A stretch of DNA of 64,000 nt from Aldehydirespirator sp965203635 (GCA_965203635.1 OZ241903.1:1240001-1304000), one strand, 5' to 3'; shown: positions 33,789 through 43,464, counted from the stretch's first letter. A program made the numbers and translations. The notes: generated by a model from the letters alone, not told the origin.

Positions 33789-33813
33789 CAAGAACCCAAC
33801 CCAGGAGCAATCC

Positions 33814-34242
33814 ATGAACACCATGAACGTCGAGACCCTCACCCTCGAAGGGGCCAAGCTCGCGGCCGACGCGGCGCTGGCCACCGCCGAGGACGAAGGC
33901 CTGGCCGTCTGCGTGGCGGTGGTCAACGCCACCGGCAACCTGGTGCTGGTGCACCGCATGGACAACGTTGTCGAGATCGCCCTCGAGAACGCCATCGCCA
34001 AGGCCCTGGCCGCACTGACGTTCAAGCGCGACACCGGGGCGCTGTCGGACTACTTCCAGACGGACAAGTCGCTCGGCCCGCCCATGACCGCCCGCCACCA
34101 CATCCTGGCCGTGGAGGGCGGCGAGCCGCTGACGACCGCGGCCGGCACCATCGTGGGAGCGCTGGGCATCTCCGGCGCCAAGCACGCCGAGGACGTGGTG
34201 TGCTCGCAGGCCGCGGCCGCGGCCTTCACATCCGCCACCTGA
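33814..34242 (+). CDS. GlcG/HbpS-family heme- or cofactor-binding protein
   Basis: A 142-residue protein of the DUF336 family: LEGAKLAADAALATAEDEGL, CVAVVNATGNLVLVHRMDN, AIAKALAALTFKRDTGALSD and GTIVGALGISGAKHAEDVVC. Members bind heme or cobalamin-like ligands, and several sit in aromatic or glycolate catabolic clusters with unclear catalytic roles. AGGAGC precedes ATG 33814. It is between RidA and an ABM-like protein, 10 bp from the latter. Confidence 0.82.
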   Translation: MNTMNVETLTLEGAKLAADAALATAEDEGLAVCVAVVNATGNLVLVHRMDNVVEIALENAIAKALAALTFKRDTGALSDYFQTDKSLGPPMTARHHILAVEGGEPLTTAAGTIVGALGISGAKHAEDVVCSQAAAAAFTSAT

Positions 34243-34252
34243 AGGGGCTGCG

Positions 34253-34654
34253 ATGCCCGACGAGCACCACGACCACGGCGACCACGACCACGGCGACCAC
34301 GGCGACCACGACCACGGCGACCACGCCAACCCGCTGCTGAAGGACTTGCCGGAGGGGTCGTTCGCCTTCCACTACACGCTTCAGGCCAAGCCGGGCCGGG
34401 CCCAGGACTTCGTTGACGCCTTCGAGGCCTGGGACCACAGCGACGAGAACATCGTCCACACCACGCCGGGCATCGTGCACGAGGGCGTGCTGTACCAGAG
34501 CGAGGACGACCCCGAGCGGTTCTACCTGATCGGCACCTGGAACAACCGGGAGAACCACCGCAACGTGGTGGCCCGGCTGATCGAGATGCGCCCGGCATGG
34601 ATGGACATGCTCACCGCCGACATCGTCCCCGAGTACTGCGCGATCATCGGCTGA
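34253..34654 (+). CDS. ABM-like dimeric barrel protein with His-rich N-terminus
   Basis: A 133-residue protein. The first 25 residues are almost entirely His, Asp and Gly (HDHGDHDHGDHG type repeats), a likely metal-binding tail. The rest, FAFHYTLQAKPGRAQDFVDA and RFYLIGTWNNRENHRNV, fits the antibiotic-biosynthesis-monooxygenase alpha+beta barrel. It may be a cofactor-free monooxygenase or metal carrier for the iron-sulfur enzyme encoded next. The His tail comes from a short DNA repeat of GACCACGGC type. Confidence 0.72.
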   Translation: MPDEHHDHGDHDHGDHGDHDHGDHANPLLKDLPEGSFAFHYTLQAKPGRAQDFVDAFEAWDHSDENIVHTTPGIVHEGVLYQSEDDPERFYLIGTWNNRENHRNVVARLIEMRPAWMDMLTADIVPEYCAIIG

Positions 34655-34690
34655 CCCACAGCCGCGACAACACGACAAGGAGGACCCCCG

Positions 34691-37600
34691 TTGCTGGAGG
34701 ACTTCGATCTTGATCAGAAGTTCACGTTGGAACGGGGACGGGTGCTGCTGACCGGGATCCAGGCCGTGGTGCGCCTGCCCCTCGACCAGCACCGGGCCGA
34801 CGCGGCCCGGGGCCTGCGCACCGCCACCTTCATCTCCGGCTACCAGGGCTCGCCGCTCGGCACCGTCGACCTCACCATCGAGCGCAACCGGGCCCTGCTC
34901 GACGCCCACGACGTGGTGTGGGTGCCCGGCGTGAACGAGGAGCTGGCCGCCACCGCGGTATGGGGCAGCCAGGAGCCGCTGCTCGGGCCGCTCGCCCGGC
35001 ACGACGGCGTGGTCGGCATGTGGTACGGCAAGGGCCCGGGCGTGGACCGCTGCGGCGACGTGTTCAAGCACGGCAACTTCAAGGGCACCGCACCCAACGG
35101 CGGGGTGCTGGTGCTGGCCGGGGACGACCCGATGGCCAAGTCGTCGACCCTGCCCACCCAGGTCGAGCCCACCTTCTACGACGCCCAGATCCCCATCCTC
35201 TACCCCGGCTCGATGCAGGAGATCATCGACCTGGGCCTGCACGGCATCGCGCTGTCGAGATACTCCGGGCTGTGGGTGGCGTTCAAGGTCGTCACCACCG
35301 TCGCCGACGGGTTCGGCATCGCCGAGGTGGCCCCCGACCGGGTCGTTCCCACCCTCCCCGAGCTGGAGATCGACGGCCAACCCTGGCGCCACGCCCAGCG
35401 GCCCGGCCTGGTGACGCCCATGAGCCTCGAGCAGGAGAAGGACATCGCCTACGGGCGCCTGGACGCGGCGGTGGCCTACGCCGCGGCCAACGGCCTCAAC
35501 GAGATCAGCGGGGCCACCGGAGCGGCCCGACTCGGCATCGCGGCCGCGGGCCGGACCTTCCAGGAGCTGCGCCAGGCCCTCAGCGACCTCGGCCTCGACG
35601 ACGACGCCCTGCACCGCTTCGGGATCCGCCTGCTGCGGATAGGAATGGTGTGGCCGCTGGAGCCCGAGATCGTGCGCCGCTTCGCCGGGGGCCTCAACGA
35701 GATCCTGGTGCTGGACGAGAAGCGGGCCTTCATCGAGCTGTTCGTGCGGGACATCCTCTACGGCCGGGCGGGCGCACCCCGGGTGGTGGGCAAGACCGAC
35801 GAGCTGGGCCGCCGGCTGGTGCCCGCCGACGGCGAGCTCAGCGCCGACCGGATCGCGGCCGTGGTCGCCGACCGGCTCCGCTCGGGCGTGCTCGGAGGCG
35901 AGGTCGGAGCACTGCCGGTGGCGGTGGAAGCCCGCCTGGCCCTCATCGAGGCGGCCTCGAAGGCCGGAGCCGCGGAAGTGGGCCGCCTGCCGTACTGGTG
36001 CAGCGGCTGCCCCCACAACCGCTCCACCGTGGTGCCCGAAGGATCGTTCGCGGCGGCCGGCGTGGGCTGCCACGCCATGGCCCTGTGGATAGACGAGCGG
36101 GCCCAGGTCGTCCATCAGATGGGCGGCGAGGGAGCCACCTGGATCGGCCGGGCGCCGTTCACCGACCGGCCCCACATGTTCCAGAACGTCGGCGACGGCA
36201 CGTTCTTCCACTCGGCCAGCCTGGCGGTGCGGGCCGCGGTGGCGGCCGGCGTCGACATCACCTACAAGATCCTCTACAACGGCGCGGTCGCCATGACCGG
36301 CGGCCAGGACGTGGCCGGAGTCATCGGAGTGCCCGAGCTGACCCAGTCGATGGCCGCCGAGGGCGTGAGCCGCACCATCGTGTGCAGCGACGACCCGGAC
36401 CGTCACACCGGCGGCGGGCCGCTGGCCCCCGGCGCCGAGATCTGGGGCCGGGACCGCCTCGAGGAGGCCCAGCTCCTGCTGCGGGACACGCCCGGCGTGA
36501 CCGTGCTCATCTACGACCAGCAGTGCGCGGCCGAGAAGCGCCGGGAGCGCAAGCGGGGCCTGCGCCCCACGCCGACCAGGCGCATCTTCATCAACGAGGC
36601 GGTGTGCGAGGGATGCGGCGACTGCGGGGCCAAGAGCCATTGCCTGTCGGTGCAGCCGGTCGACACCGAGCTGGGCACCAAGACCCGCATACACCAGTCA
36701 TCGTGCAACTTCGACTACACCTGCATCGAGGGAGACTGCCCGTCGTTCATCCGGGTCAAGACACGGGCAGCCAAGACCCGGCCGGCCGGGGCCAAGGCGC
36801 CCGCCGCGGGCGCGGCCCGGACCGCGCGGGCCCAGCCTCCCGCCGACATCGCCGAGCCGGACCGGCCCGTCCCCGGTCCCGGCGGGTACGGCGTGTTCAT
36901 GGCGGGCGTGGGCGGCACCGGCGTGGTGACGGTCAGCCAGGTGCTGGCCACCGCAGCCGTGCTCGACGGCCTCGACATCCTGGGCCTCGACCAGACCGGG
37001 CTCAGCCAGAAGGGCGGGCCGGTGGTGTCGCACCTGCGCTTCTTCACCGGCGAGGCCTCCGGCGCCAACCTGATCGGCGCGGGCGACGCCGACTGCTACC
37101 TGGGCCTGGACCTGCTGGTGGCGGCCGACCCCAAGAACCTGGCCAAGGCCGACCCCGAACGCACCCTGGCGGTGACGTCGACCAGCAAGCTGCCCACCGG
37201 CGACATGGTGGCCCACGTGGACGAGACATACCCCGACGTCGACGGGATGCTGGCCGCCATCGACGGCGCCACCCGGGCGAGCGCCAGCGTCCGCCTCGAC
37301 GCGGACCGGATGGCCGACGCCCTGCTGGGCACGGCCATGCCGGCCAACGTGCTCGCTCTGGGGGCCGCCTACCAGGCCGGCGGGATCCCGGTGTCGGCCG
37401 CTTCCATCGAGCGGGCCATCGAGTTGAACGGGGTCGCGGTGGCGGCCAACATCGCCGCCTTCCGGTGGGGCCGGGTGTACGTGCGCGAGGGTGCCGACGG
37501 CCTGGTCAGCCTGGCCGGGGTGGCCCCCGCGGCCACATCGCCGGACGAGGCCGCGGCCGTGCCCGGCATGGGCCTCGACTCGGTGCCGGCCAGAGCCAAG

Positions 37601-38329
37601 GCGACAGCCAAGTCGCTGGTCCAGAAGTCGGGGCTGGCGCAGGTGCCGGGAGCGCAGGTGCCGGGAGATGGCGCCGCGGCGCTGGCCGAGATGGTGGAGC
37701 GGCGGGCCGCCGACCTGGCGGACTACCAGTCGGCCACGGTGGCCTCGGAGTACGTGGACTTCGTGGACGCGGCCTCGGCCCGCGAGCGCGAGGTGATGGG
37801 CGAGCGGACCGAGCTGGCCGAAGCGGTGGCCCGCTACCTGCACAAGCTGATCGCCTACAAGGACGAGTACGAGGTGGCCCGGCTGCACCTGCGCCCCGGC
37901 CTGAACGAAGCGCTGCGGAACGCGGTGGGCGACCACGCCGGCTACCGCATCCTGCTGCACCCGCCGGCGCTGCGGGCCCTGGGGCTGAAGCGCAAGATCT
38001 CGCTGGGACCGCTCCAGCAGCCCTCGCTGGCGGTGCTGAAGGCGATGCGCCGGCTGCGGGGCACCCCCCTCGACCTGTTCGGCTACGCCAAGGTCCGCCG
38101 GGTCGAGCGGCAACTCATCGCCGACTACCGGGCCCTGATCGAAGCCGAACTGGACGCCCTCACGCCGGGCAGCTACGAGCGGGCGGTGAAGCTGGCCCAA
38201 CTCCCCGACGTGATCAGAGGCTACGAGGACGTGAAGCTGGCGGGAGTGGAACGCTTCCACGAGCAGGTGCGAGCCATCCGCAGCCCCGACACCCGACCGG
38301 TGGCGCTCACAACGAAGCCAGCCAGCTAG
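34691..38329 (+). CDS. Indolepyruvate ferredoxin oxidoreductase-family protein (alpha/beta/gamma fusion)
   Basis: A 1212-residue enzyme. Order: pyrimidine-binding domain (SGYQGSPLGTVDLTIERNRA), TPP-binding domain (PYWCSGCPHNRSTVVPEGSF, GGEGATWIGRAPF), a [4Fe-4S] segment with VCEGCGDCGAKSHC and later Cys residues, and a gamma domain (AGVGGTGVVTVSQVLATAAV). It oxidatively decarboxylates an aryl-pyruvate or other 2-oxoacid to the acyl-CoA with ferredoxin as acceptor. TTG 34691 was chosen because AGGAGG at 34678-34683 is at ideal distance. A short duplication gives VPGAQVPGD near residue 980. An MFS gene follows after 10 bp. Confidence 0.92.
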   Translation: MLEDFDLDQKFTLERGRVLLTGIQAVVRLPLDQHRADAARGLRTATFISGYQGSPLGTVDLTIERNRALLDAHDVVWVPGVNEELAATAVWGSQEPLLGPLARHDGVVGMWYGKGPGVDRCGDVFKHGNFKGTAPNGGVLVLAGDDPMAKSSTLPTQVEPTFYDAQIPILYPGSMQEIIDLGLHGIALSRYSGLWVAFKVVTTVADGFGIAEVAPDRVVPTLPELEIDGQPWRHAQRPGLVTPMSLEQEKDIAYGRLDAAVAYAAANGLNEISGATGAARLGIAAAGRTFQELRQALSDLGLDDDALHRFGIRLLRIGMVWPLEPEIVRRFAGGLNEILVLDEKRAFIELFVRDILYGRAGAPRVVGKTDELGRRLVPADGELSADRIAAVVADRLRSGVLGGEVGALPVAVEARLALIEAASKAGAAEVGRLPYWCSGCPHNRSTVVPEGSFAAAGVGCHAMALWIDERAQVVHQMGGEGATWIGRAPFTDRPHMFQNVGDGTFFHSASLAVRAAVAAGVDITYKILYNGAVAMTGGQDVAGVIGVPELTQSMAAEGVSRTIVCSDDPDRHTGGGPLAPGAEIWGRDRLEEAQLLLRDTPGVTVLIYDQQCAAEKRRERKRGLRPTPTRRIFINEAVCEGCGDCGAKSHCLSVQPVDTELGTKTRIHQSSCNFDYTCIEGDCPSFIRVKTRAAKTRPAGAKAPAAGAARTARAQPPADIAEPDRPVPGPGGYGVFMAGVGGTGVVTVSQVLATAAVLDGLDILGLDQTGLSQKGGPVVSHLRFFTGEASGANLIGAGDADCYLGLDLLVAADPKNLAKADPERTLAVTSTSKLPTGDMVAHVDETYPDVDGMLAAIDGATRASASVRLDADRMADALLGTAMPANVLALGAAYQAGGIPVSAASIERAIELNGVAVAANIAAFRWGRVYVREGADGLVSLAGVAPAATSPDEAAAVPGMGLDSVPARAKATAKSLVQKSGLAQVPGAQVPGDGAAALAEMVERRAADLADYQSATVASEYVDFVDAASAREREVMGERTELAEAVARYLHKLIAYKDEYEVARLHLRPGLNEALRNAVGDHAGYRILLHPPALRALGLKRKISLGPLQQPSLAVLKAMRRLRGTPLDLFGYAKVRRVERQLIADYRALIEAELDALTPGSYERAVKLAQLPDVIRGYEDVKLAGVERFHEQVRAIRSPDTRPVALTTKPAS

Positions 38330-38339
38330 GGCGGCGACG

Positions 38340-39545
38340 GTGGCCGGCCCGGCACCCGCGGCGTTGCCGCAGAATCCCGACGCGGTTCCGGTACGGGCGG
38401 TCGCGGCCTCCATCGCCTGCCTCACGGCCAGCGTCATGGCCGGGTTCCTGGCCGGGGCGCTGGGCAGCGACATCAAGGACACCTTCGGCATCAGCGACAC
38501 CGGACTGGGAGTGACGCTGGCGGTCACCTACGCCCTGTCGGGGGTGGCGTCGATCCACGCGGGCGAGCTGGCCGACCGGATGGGCGCCCGGCGCAGCCTG
38601 CTGCTGTCCATGTGGGTGACGCTGGCCGGCTATCTGGCGGTGGCCGTGCTGGCCCAGTCGTTCGGGACGTTCCTGGCGTCGATGGCGGTGGCCGGCGCGG
38701 GCCTGACCCTGGCCGGCCCCGCGGCCAAGGTCCTGGTGGCCCAGCACGTGTCGGCAGAGCGCCACGGCGTCGCCTTCGCGGTGCACATGTCGGCCATACC
38801 GCTGGCCCCGCTGCTGGCCGGGCTGACGGTGCCCGTCGTGGGCGGCACGTCCGGGTGGCGCTGGGCGTTCGTGGGCGGCGCGGTGCTGGCCGCGGCCGGG
38901 ATGCTGATGCTCCCCGCCGAGCCCAGGCAGGACCGGCCGCCGCCGGTCGCCCGGTCAGCGACGGGGCGCTTCTCCCACGTCAGGCTGGCGCCGCTGTTCG
39001 TGCTGGGCGCGGCGGCCACCATGGCGTCGGCCGCAGTGATCGGCGCAGCGTCGTTCTTCGTGGTCAACAGCGAGTCCGCCGGCATCGCCGAGAGCACAGC
39101 CGGGCTGCTGCTGTCGTTGGCCAGCGCGGGGGTGATCACCGCCCGCATCCTGCTGGGCGTGATGGCCGACCGGGGCCGCACCGGCGACATCGGCACGGTC
39201 GCGATCCTCCTGGTCGCCAGCGCGGCCGGCTACGCGCTGATGGCGGCCGACACCCCGTGGCTCTACGCGCTGGGAGGGCAGGTGGCCATCATCCTGGGCT
39301 GGTCATGGCCGGCGCTGATGGTGGTGGCCCTGGTGCGGATGAACCCCCACGCCCCCGGCCTGGCCACCTCCTTCGCCATCGGAGGCTTGAACCTGGGCGC
39401 GGTGCTGGGGCCGGGAGCCTTCGGAGCCATCACCGACAACGTGTCGTCGTCGGCCGCGCTGGCAACGGCCGCGGTCTGGGCCTTCGCCGCAGCCGGCCTC
39501 AGCCTCCTCGGCCGCCTGACCCAGAACAGGGCAGCGGCCCACTAG
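38340..39545 (+). CDS. MFS transporter
   Basis: A 401-residue protein with about 12 membrane helices. AGELADRMGARRSLLLSMWV is the MFS loop 2-3 signature and VMADRGRTGD its C-terminal equivalent. It is clearly related to the MFS genes at 20349 and 43515. It starts 10 bp after the indolepyruvate oxidoreductase and ends that operon, so it probably carries the operon's substrate or product. Confidence 0.88.
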   Translation: MAGPAPAALPQNPDAVPVRAVAASIACLTASVMAGFLAGALGSDIKDTFGISDTGLGVTLAVTYALSGVASIHAGELADRMGARRSLLLSMWVTLAGYLAVAVLAQSFGTFLASMAVAGAGLTLAGPAAKVLVAQHVSAERHGVAFAVHMSAIPLAPLLAGLTVPVVGGTSGWRWAFVGGAVLAAAGMLMLPAEPRQDRPPPVARSATGRFSHVRLAPLFVLGAAATMASAAVIGAASFFVVNSESAGIAESTAGLLLSLASAGVITARILLGVMADRGRTGDIGTVAILLVASAAGYALMAADTPWLYALGGQVAIILGWSWPALMVVALVRMNPHAPGLATSFAIGGLNLGAVLGPGAFGAITDNVSSSAALATAAVWAFAAAGLSLLGRLTQNRAAAH

Positions 39546-39570
39546 GAGCATCCCGCAGGGTCCGGCTACG

Positions 39571-39576
39571 GTATAC
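39571..39576 (+). promoter_or_regulatory. GTATAC site before the ABC transporter operon
   Basis: TACGGTATACAAGAG lies 51 bp before the TTG at 39628. Same GGTATACAAG form as 33228 and 50351. It marks the start of a new transcript after the MFS gene. Confidence 0.6.
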
Positions 39577-39627
39577 AAGAGCGGCCCGGCACCCGGGCCA
39601 GTTTTGGCCCGGACGGGAGGGAGCGCG

Positions 39628-40548
39628 TTGCTTCGGTGGCTCGCGAGACGCATCATCGCCGCCGCCCTGGTGGTGTTCGTCGTCACCTCCCTGGTATTCG
39701 TAGTCACCCACGTCTTCACCGACCCGGCCACGGTGTCGCTGCCGCTGGAGGCCAGTCAGGAGGACCGGGCCAGCCGCCGGGCCGCGCTCGGCCTGGATCG
39801 GCCGCTGAGCGTCCAGTACTGGGACTTCGTGTCGGGCCTGGTAGTGGGCGACCTCGGCGAGTCGTTCTGGCAGACCCAGCCAGCCTCGAAGCTCGTGTTC
39901 GAGAGGCTGCCGGCCACCCTCAAGCTGGTGGGTGGGGCCACCGCGGTCACGGTGTTGCTGGCCGCGCCCATGGGGATGCTGGCCGCCTGGTGGGAGCGCC
40001 GCTTCGCCGACCACGCCGTGCTCGGCTTCTCGATGGCGTCCATCAGCGCCCCGCCGTTCTGGATCGGCTACCTGCTCATCATCGTCTTCGCGGTGCAGCT
40101 CGGATGGGTGCCGACCTTCGGCTCCCGAGGATTCGTATCGCTGATCCTCCCGTCGTTCGCGATAGGCCTGGCCAGCGCGGGCCGCCTCGCGCAGATGACC
40201 CGCCGGGGCATCGTGGAGGAGTTGCGCAAGCCCTACGCGGTGACCGCCCTGTCGCGGGGCTTCTCCCGGTCGTACACGATCGTGCACCACACGTTCCGCA
40301 ACGTGGCCTCGGGCTTCGTGACCATGACCGGCTGGGAGCTGACCCGCATGTTCACCGGCTACACGGTGGTGATCGAGGTGGTGTTCGCATGGCCAGGAGT
40401 GGGACGCCTCGCCATCCACGCCATCGAGAACCGGGACCTCATCCTGGTGCAGGCCGCGGTGGTGGTGCTGGCCACGCTGGTGGTGGTCACCAACCTGCTG
40501 GTGGACATCGCCCGCCGGATGATCGATCCCCGGGTGGAGCTGGCATGA
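39628..40548 (+). CDS. Dipeptide/nickel-type ABC transporter permease (DppB/OppB-like)
   Basis: A 306-residue membrane protein. It starts LLRWLARRIIAAALVVFVVT, typical of DppB, and has GLDRPLSVQYWDFVSGLVVG and PFWIGYLLIIVFAVQLGWVP as family blocks, with the EAA-like loop near VTALSRGFSRSYTIVHHTF. It forms one half of the membrane channel. TTG 39628 is chosen after GGGAGGGAG; upstream ATG 39604 would overlap the ribosome site. It overlaps the next permease by ATGA. Confidence 0.9.
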   Translation: MLRWLARRIIAAALVVFVVTSLVFVVTHVFTDPATVSLPLEASQEDRASRRAALGLDRPLSVQYWDFVSGLVVGDLGESFWQTQPASKLVFERLPATLKLVGGATAVTVLLAAPMGMLAAWWERRFADHAVLGFSMASISAPPFWIGYLLIIVFAVQLGWVPTFGSRGFVSLILPSFAIGLASAGRLAQMTRRGIVEELRKPYAVTALSRGFSRSYTIVHHTFRNVASGFVTMTGWELTRMFTGYTVVIEVVFAWPGVGRLAIHAIENRDLILVQAAVVVLATLVVVTNLLVDIARRMIDPRVELA

Positions 40549-41501
40549 CCGCGGTGGACGACACGACGAGCTCGGGAGCCGACACCGGCGCGGTCGATGC
40601 GGTACCGCCGGAGGGCGTCACCGTCCTGGCCGATCTGCGGTCGCACCTGCGCAAGTCCAAGGCAGGCATCTCGGGCATCTTCATCTGCTCGGTGTTCGCG
40701 CTGGTGGCCATCGTCGGGCCGTGGCTGCCGTTCATCAAGGACCCGGCCAAGCAGAGCCTGCCCGACAAGCTCACGCCGCCGGTGGGCTGGGGCGGCACCT
40801 GGACGCACCCCCTCGGCACCGACCAGCTCGGCCGAGACATCCTGGCCCGGCTTGTCGACGGCGCCCGTATCTCGCTGCTGGTGGGCTTGGCCGCGGTCGT
40901 CATCGCGGCCATCCTCGGCACCGCCCTGGGCCTGATCGCAGGCTACGTCGGCGGGAGGATCGACACCCTCATCATCTCGGCCGCCGACGTGCAGATGGCC
41001 TTCCCGGGGGTGCTGGCCGGGCTGATCCTGGTGGCCGCCTTCGGGCCGAGCGTGTGGCTGGTCATCGTCGTCATCGCCATATCCAGCTGGATGGTGTTCA
41101 CCAGGGTCGGCCGCAGCCTCGTGCTGACCCTCAAGACGTCGCTGTTCGTGGAAGCCTCCGAACTGAGCGGCGCGCCGTCGAGCCGGGTCATGTGGCGTCA
41201 CCTGCTGCCCAACCTGGTCAGCTCGCTGATCACGCTGTGCGTGCTGGAACTGGCCGCGGCCATCCTGTCGGAGTCGGCGTTCGCCTTCCTCGGCTTCGGC
41301 GTGCAGCCGCCCCGCTCGTCATGGGGGCTGATGATCCAGCAGGGCCGCAACTACATAACCGACGGATGGTGGATCGTCACCTTCGCCGGCCTGGCCATCT
41401 CCATCGTGGTGCTGGGCGTCAACCTGCTGTCGCTGTGGCTCCAGTCGTTCAACGACGTGGCCGAGCGCGAGCAGATCATCCTGGAGAGGCCGGGCGGGTG
41501 A
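40545..41501 (+). CDS. Dipeptide/nickel-type ABC transporter permease (DppC/OppC-like)
   Basis: A 318-residue partner permease: HPLGTDQLGRDILARLVDGA is the strong DppC signature, followed by SLLVGLAAVVIAAILGTALG and VFTRVGRSLVLTLKTSLFVE before the EAA loop. The N-terminal 50 residues are cytoplasmic and extended. It is translated through an ATGA overlap with the upstream permease and a GTGA overlap with the ATPase downstream. Substrates of the group include peptides, opines and oligosaccharides. Confidence 0.92.
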   Translation: MTAVDDTTSSGADTGAVDAVPPEGVTVLADLRSHLRKSKAGISGIFICSVFALVAIVGPWLPFIKDPAKQSLPDKLTPPVGWGGTWTHPLGTDQLGRDILARLVDGARISLLVGLAAVVIAAILGTALGLIAGYVGGRIDTLIISAADVQMAFPGVLAGLILVAAFGPSVWLVIVVIAISSWMVFTRVGRSLVLTLKTSLFVEASELSGAPSSRVMWRHLLPNLVSSLITLCVLELAAAILSESAFAFLGFGVQPPRSSWGLMIQQGRNYITDGWWIVTFAGLAISIVVLGVNLLSLWLQSFNDVAEREQIILERPGG

Positions 41502-42502
41502 GCGGCGCGAGCTCGAACGGCGATACCCGCCAGGAGCGCCTGCTGGAGGTGAAGGACCTCACGGTGGGTTTCCCCACCCGGGACGGGACGGTGCTGGGCG
41601 TGGACCACCTGACCCTCAATGTCGGCTCGCACGAGCGCCTCGGCGTGGTGGGCGAGTCGGGCTCGGGCAAGAGCGTCATGGGCCTGGCCATCCTGGGCAT
41701 GGTCCTGCCCCCGGGCCGGATAATGGGAGGCTCGGTGCGCTGGCGGGGCGAGGACGTGCTCGACCCCGCGGTGGCCATCCGGGTGCGGGGCCGGGAGATC
41801 GCCATGATCTTCCAGGATCCGATGGTGTCGCTCAACCCGCTCAAGACCGTCGGCTCGCAGCTGCGCGAGCTTCTGCAGCGCAGGGTCGGCCTGCAAGGCT
41901 CGGAGGTCAGGCAACGCTCGCTGGAGCTGCTCGACATGGTCGGCATAGCCAACGCGAGCGAGCGCCTGCGGGCCTACGCGTACGAGCTGTCGGGCGGGAT
42001 GCGCCAGCGGGTGATGATCGCCACCGCGCTGGCCTGCGAACCGACGCTGGTCATCGCGGACGAGCCGACCACGGGACTCGACGTGACCATCCAGGACCAG
42101 ATCCTCACCCTGCTGCACGACCTGTCCACCGAGCTCGGGATGTCGGTGCTGATGATCACCCACGACCTGGGAGTGGTGGCCCAGTTCTGTGACCGGGTCC
42201 AGGTCATGTACGCCGGCCGCATCGTGGAGCGGGCCCCGATCAACGAGATGTTCGCCGATCCCCAGCACCCCTACTCGCTCGGCCTGCTTCATTCGGTGCC
42301 CCGGGTCGACCGCGACGACGGCGAGTTGACGGGCATCCCGGGAGAGCCGCTGGACCGGGCCCAGTTCCCGCCGGGCTGCGCGTTCGAGCCCCGATGCAAC
42401 GAGTCCGACGACGGCTGCCGCGACACCCCGCCGCCGCTGCTGAAGATCGCGGACAGGCGGTGGGTGGCCTGCTACAACCGCCCCGGGAAGGGATCAGTGT
42501 GA
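41498..42502 (+). CDS. ABC transporter ATPase (DppD/OppD-like)
   Basis: A 334-residue ATPase. Walker A GESGSGKSV, Q-loop MIFQDPMVSLNP, signature LSGGMRQRVMIATAL, Walker B LVIADEPTTGLD and the His of MITHDLGVV are all intact. The C-terminal part CAFEPRCNESDDGCRDTPPP is the Cys-rich oligopeptide-transporter tail that can hold an iron-sulfur cluster. GTG 41498 overlaps the permease stop; its stop overlaps the next ATPase. Confidence 0.93.
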   Translation: MSGASSNGDTRQERLLEVKDLTVGFPTRDGTVLGVDHLTLNVGSHERLGVVGESGSGKSVMGLAILGMVLPPGRIMGGSVRWRGEDVLDPAVAIRVRGREIAMIFQDPMVSLNPLKTVGSQLRELLQRRVGLQGSEVRQRSLELLDMVGIANASERLRAYAYELSGGMRQRVMIATALACEPTLVIADEPTTGLDVTIQDQILTLLHDLSTELGMSVLMITHDLGVVAQFCDRVQVMYAGRIVERAPINEMFADPQHPYSLGLLHSVPRVDRDDGELTGIPGEPLDRAQFPPGCAFEPRCNESDDGCRDTPPPLLKIADRRWVACYNRPGKGSV

Positions 42503-43464
42503 ACGGGCAGGTCACCCCGCTGGTGGAGAGCCGGGACGTCAGCGTCCACTTCAGCCGCTGGGTGGGCAGCCGGCGCCGGACGGTGTACGCGCTGGACGAC
42601 TTCAGCATCGCGGTGGCGCCGGGCGAGACCGTGGGCCTGGTGGGCGAGTCGGGCTGCGGCAAGTCCACCGCGGGCCGGGCGCTGCTGGGAGCGGTGAAGC
42701 CGACCAAGGGCCAGGTGCTCTACGAGGGCAAGGACGTGACCGACCTGAGCCGGCGGAACTGGCGGGCCATGCGCAAGCAGGTCCAGATGATCTTCCAGGA
42801 CCCCTACTCGGCGCTCAACCCCAAGATCAAGATCCGCGACAGCATCGCCGAGCCGTTCCTGGTGCACACCCGCAAACGGGGCGCGGAGCTCGACGCGGCG
42901 GTGGGCGAGTTGCTGGAGATGGTGGGCATGACCGCCAGCGCGGCCGACAAGTACCCGCACGCCTTCTCCGGCGGCCAGCGCCAGCGCATCGTGATCGCCC
43001 GGGCCCTGGCGCTGCATCCCTCCTTCGTGGTGGCCGACGAGGCCACCGCCGCCCTCGACGTGTCGATCCAGGCCCAGATCGTCAACCTGCTGGTCGAGCT
43101 CAAGGACAGCGTGGGACTGTCGTACCTGTTCATCTCCCACAACCTGGCCGTGGTGCGCCACGTGTCGGACCGGGTGGCCATCATGTACCTGGGCCACCTG
43201 ATGGAGATCGGCAGCCACCACGACATCTACGAGAACCCGACCCACCCCTACTCCCAGGCCCTGCTCTCGGCGGTGCCCGTGCCCGACCCGACGACCCGCC
43301 GCAGCCACGAACCCCTCAAGGGCGACCTGCCCAGCCCAATGGACCCACCGAAGGGCTGCCGGTTCAACACCCGCTGCCCCCTCGCAGTGGACCAGTGCTT
43401 CCACGAGCGCCCCCCGCTGACGGAGCGCTCCAGCGGCCACATGGTGGCCTGCTGGGTGAATTGA
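42499..43464 (+). CDS. ABC transporter ATPase (DppF/OppF-like)
   Basis: A 321-residue ATPase pairing with the previous one. Walker A GESGCGKST, Q-loop MIFQDPYSALNP, signature FSGGQRQRIVIARALALH, Walker B FVVADEATAALD (Ala-Thr in place of the usual Pro-Thr) and FISHNLAVV are present. The C-terminal CRFNTRCPLAVDQC is again Cys-rich. GTG 42499 gives a GTGA overlap. No substrate-binding protein is encoded here; the one at 59618 is the likely partner. Confidence 0.93.
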   Translation: MNGQVTPLVESRDVSVHFSRWVGSRRRTVYALDDFSIAVAPGETVGLVGESGCGKSTAGRALLGAVKPTKGQVLYEGKDVTDLSRRNWRAMRKQVQMIFQDPYSALNPKIKIRDSIAEPFLVHTRKRGAELDAAVGELLEMVGMTASAADKYPHAFSGGQRQRIVIARALALHPSFVVADEATAALDVSIQAQIVNLLVELKDSVGLSYLFISHNLAVVRHVSDRVAIMYLGHLMEIGSHHDIYENPTHPYSQALLSAVPVPDPTTRRSHEPLKGDLPSPMDPPKGCRFNTRCPLAVDQCFHERPPLTERSSGHMVACWVN

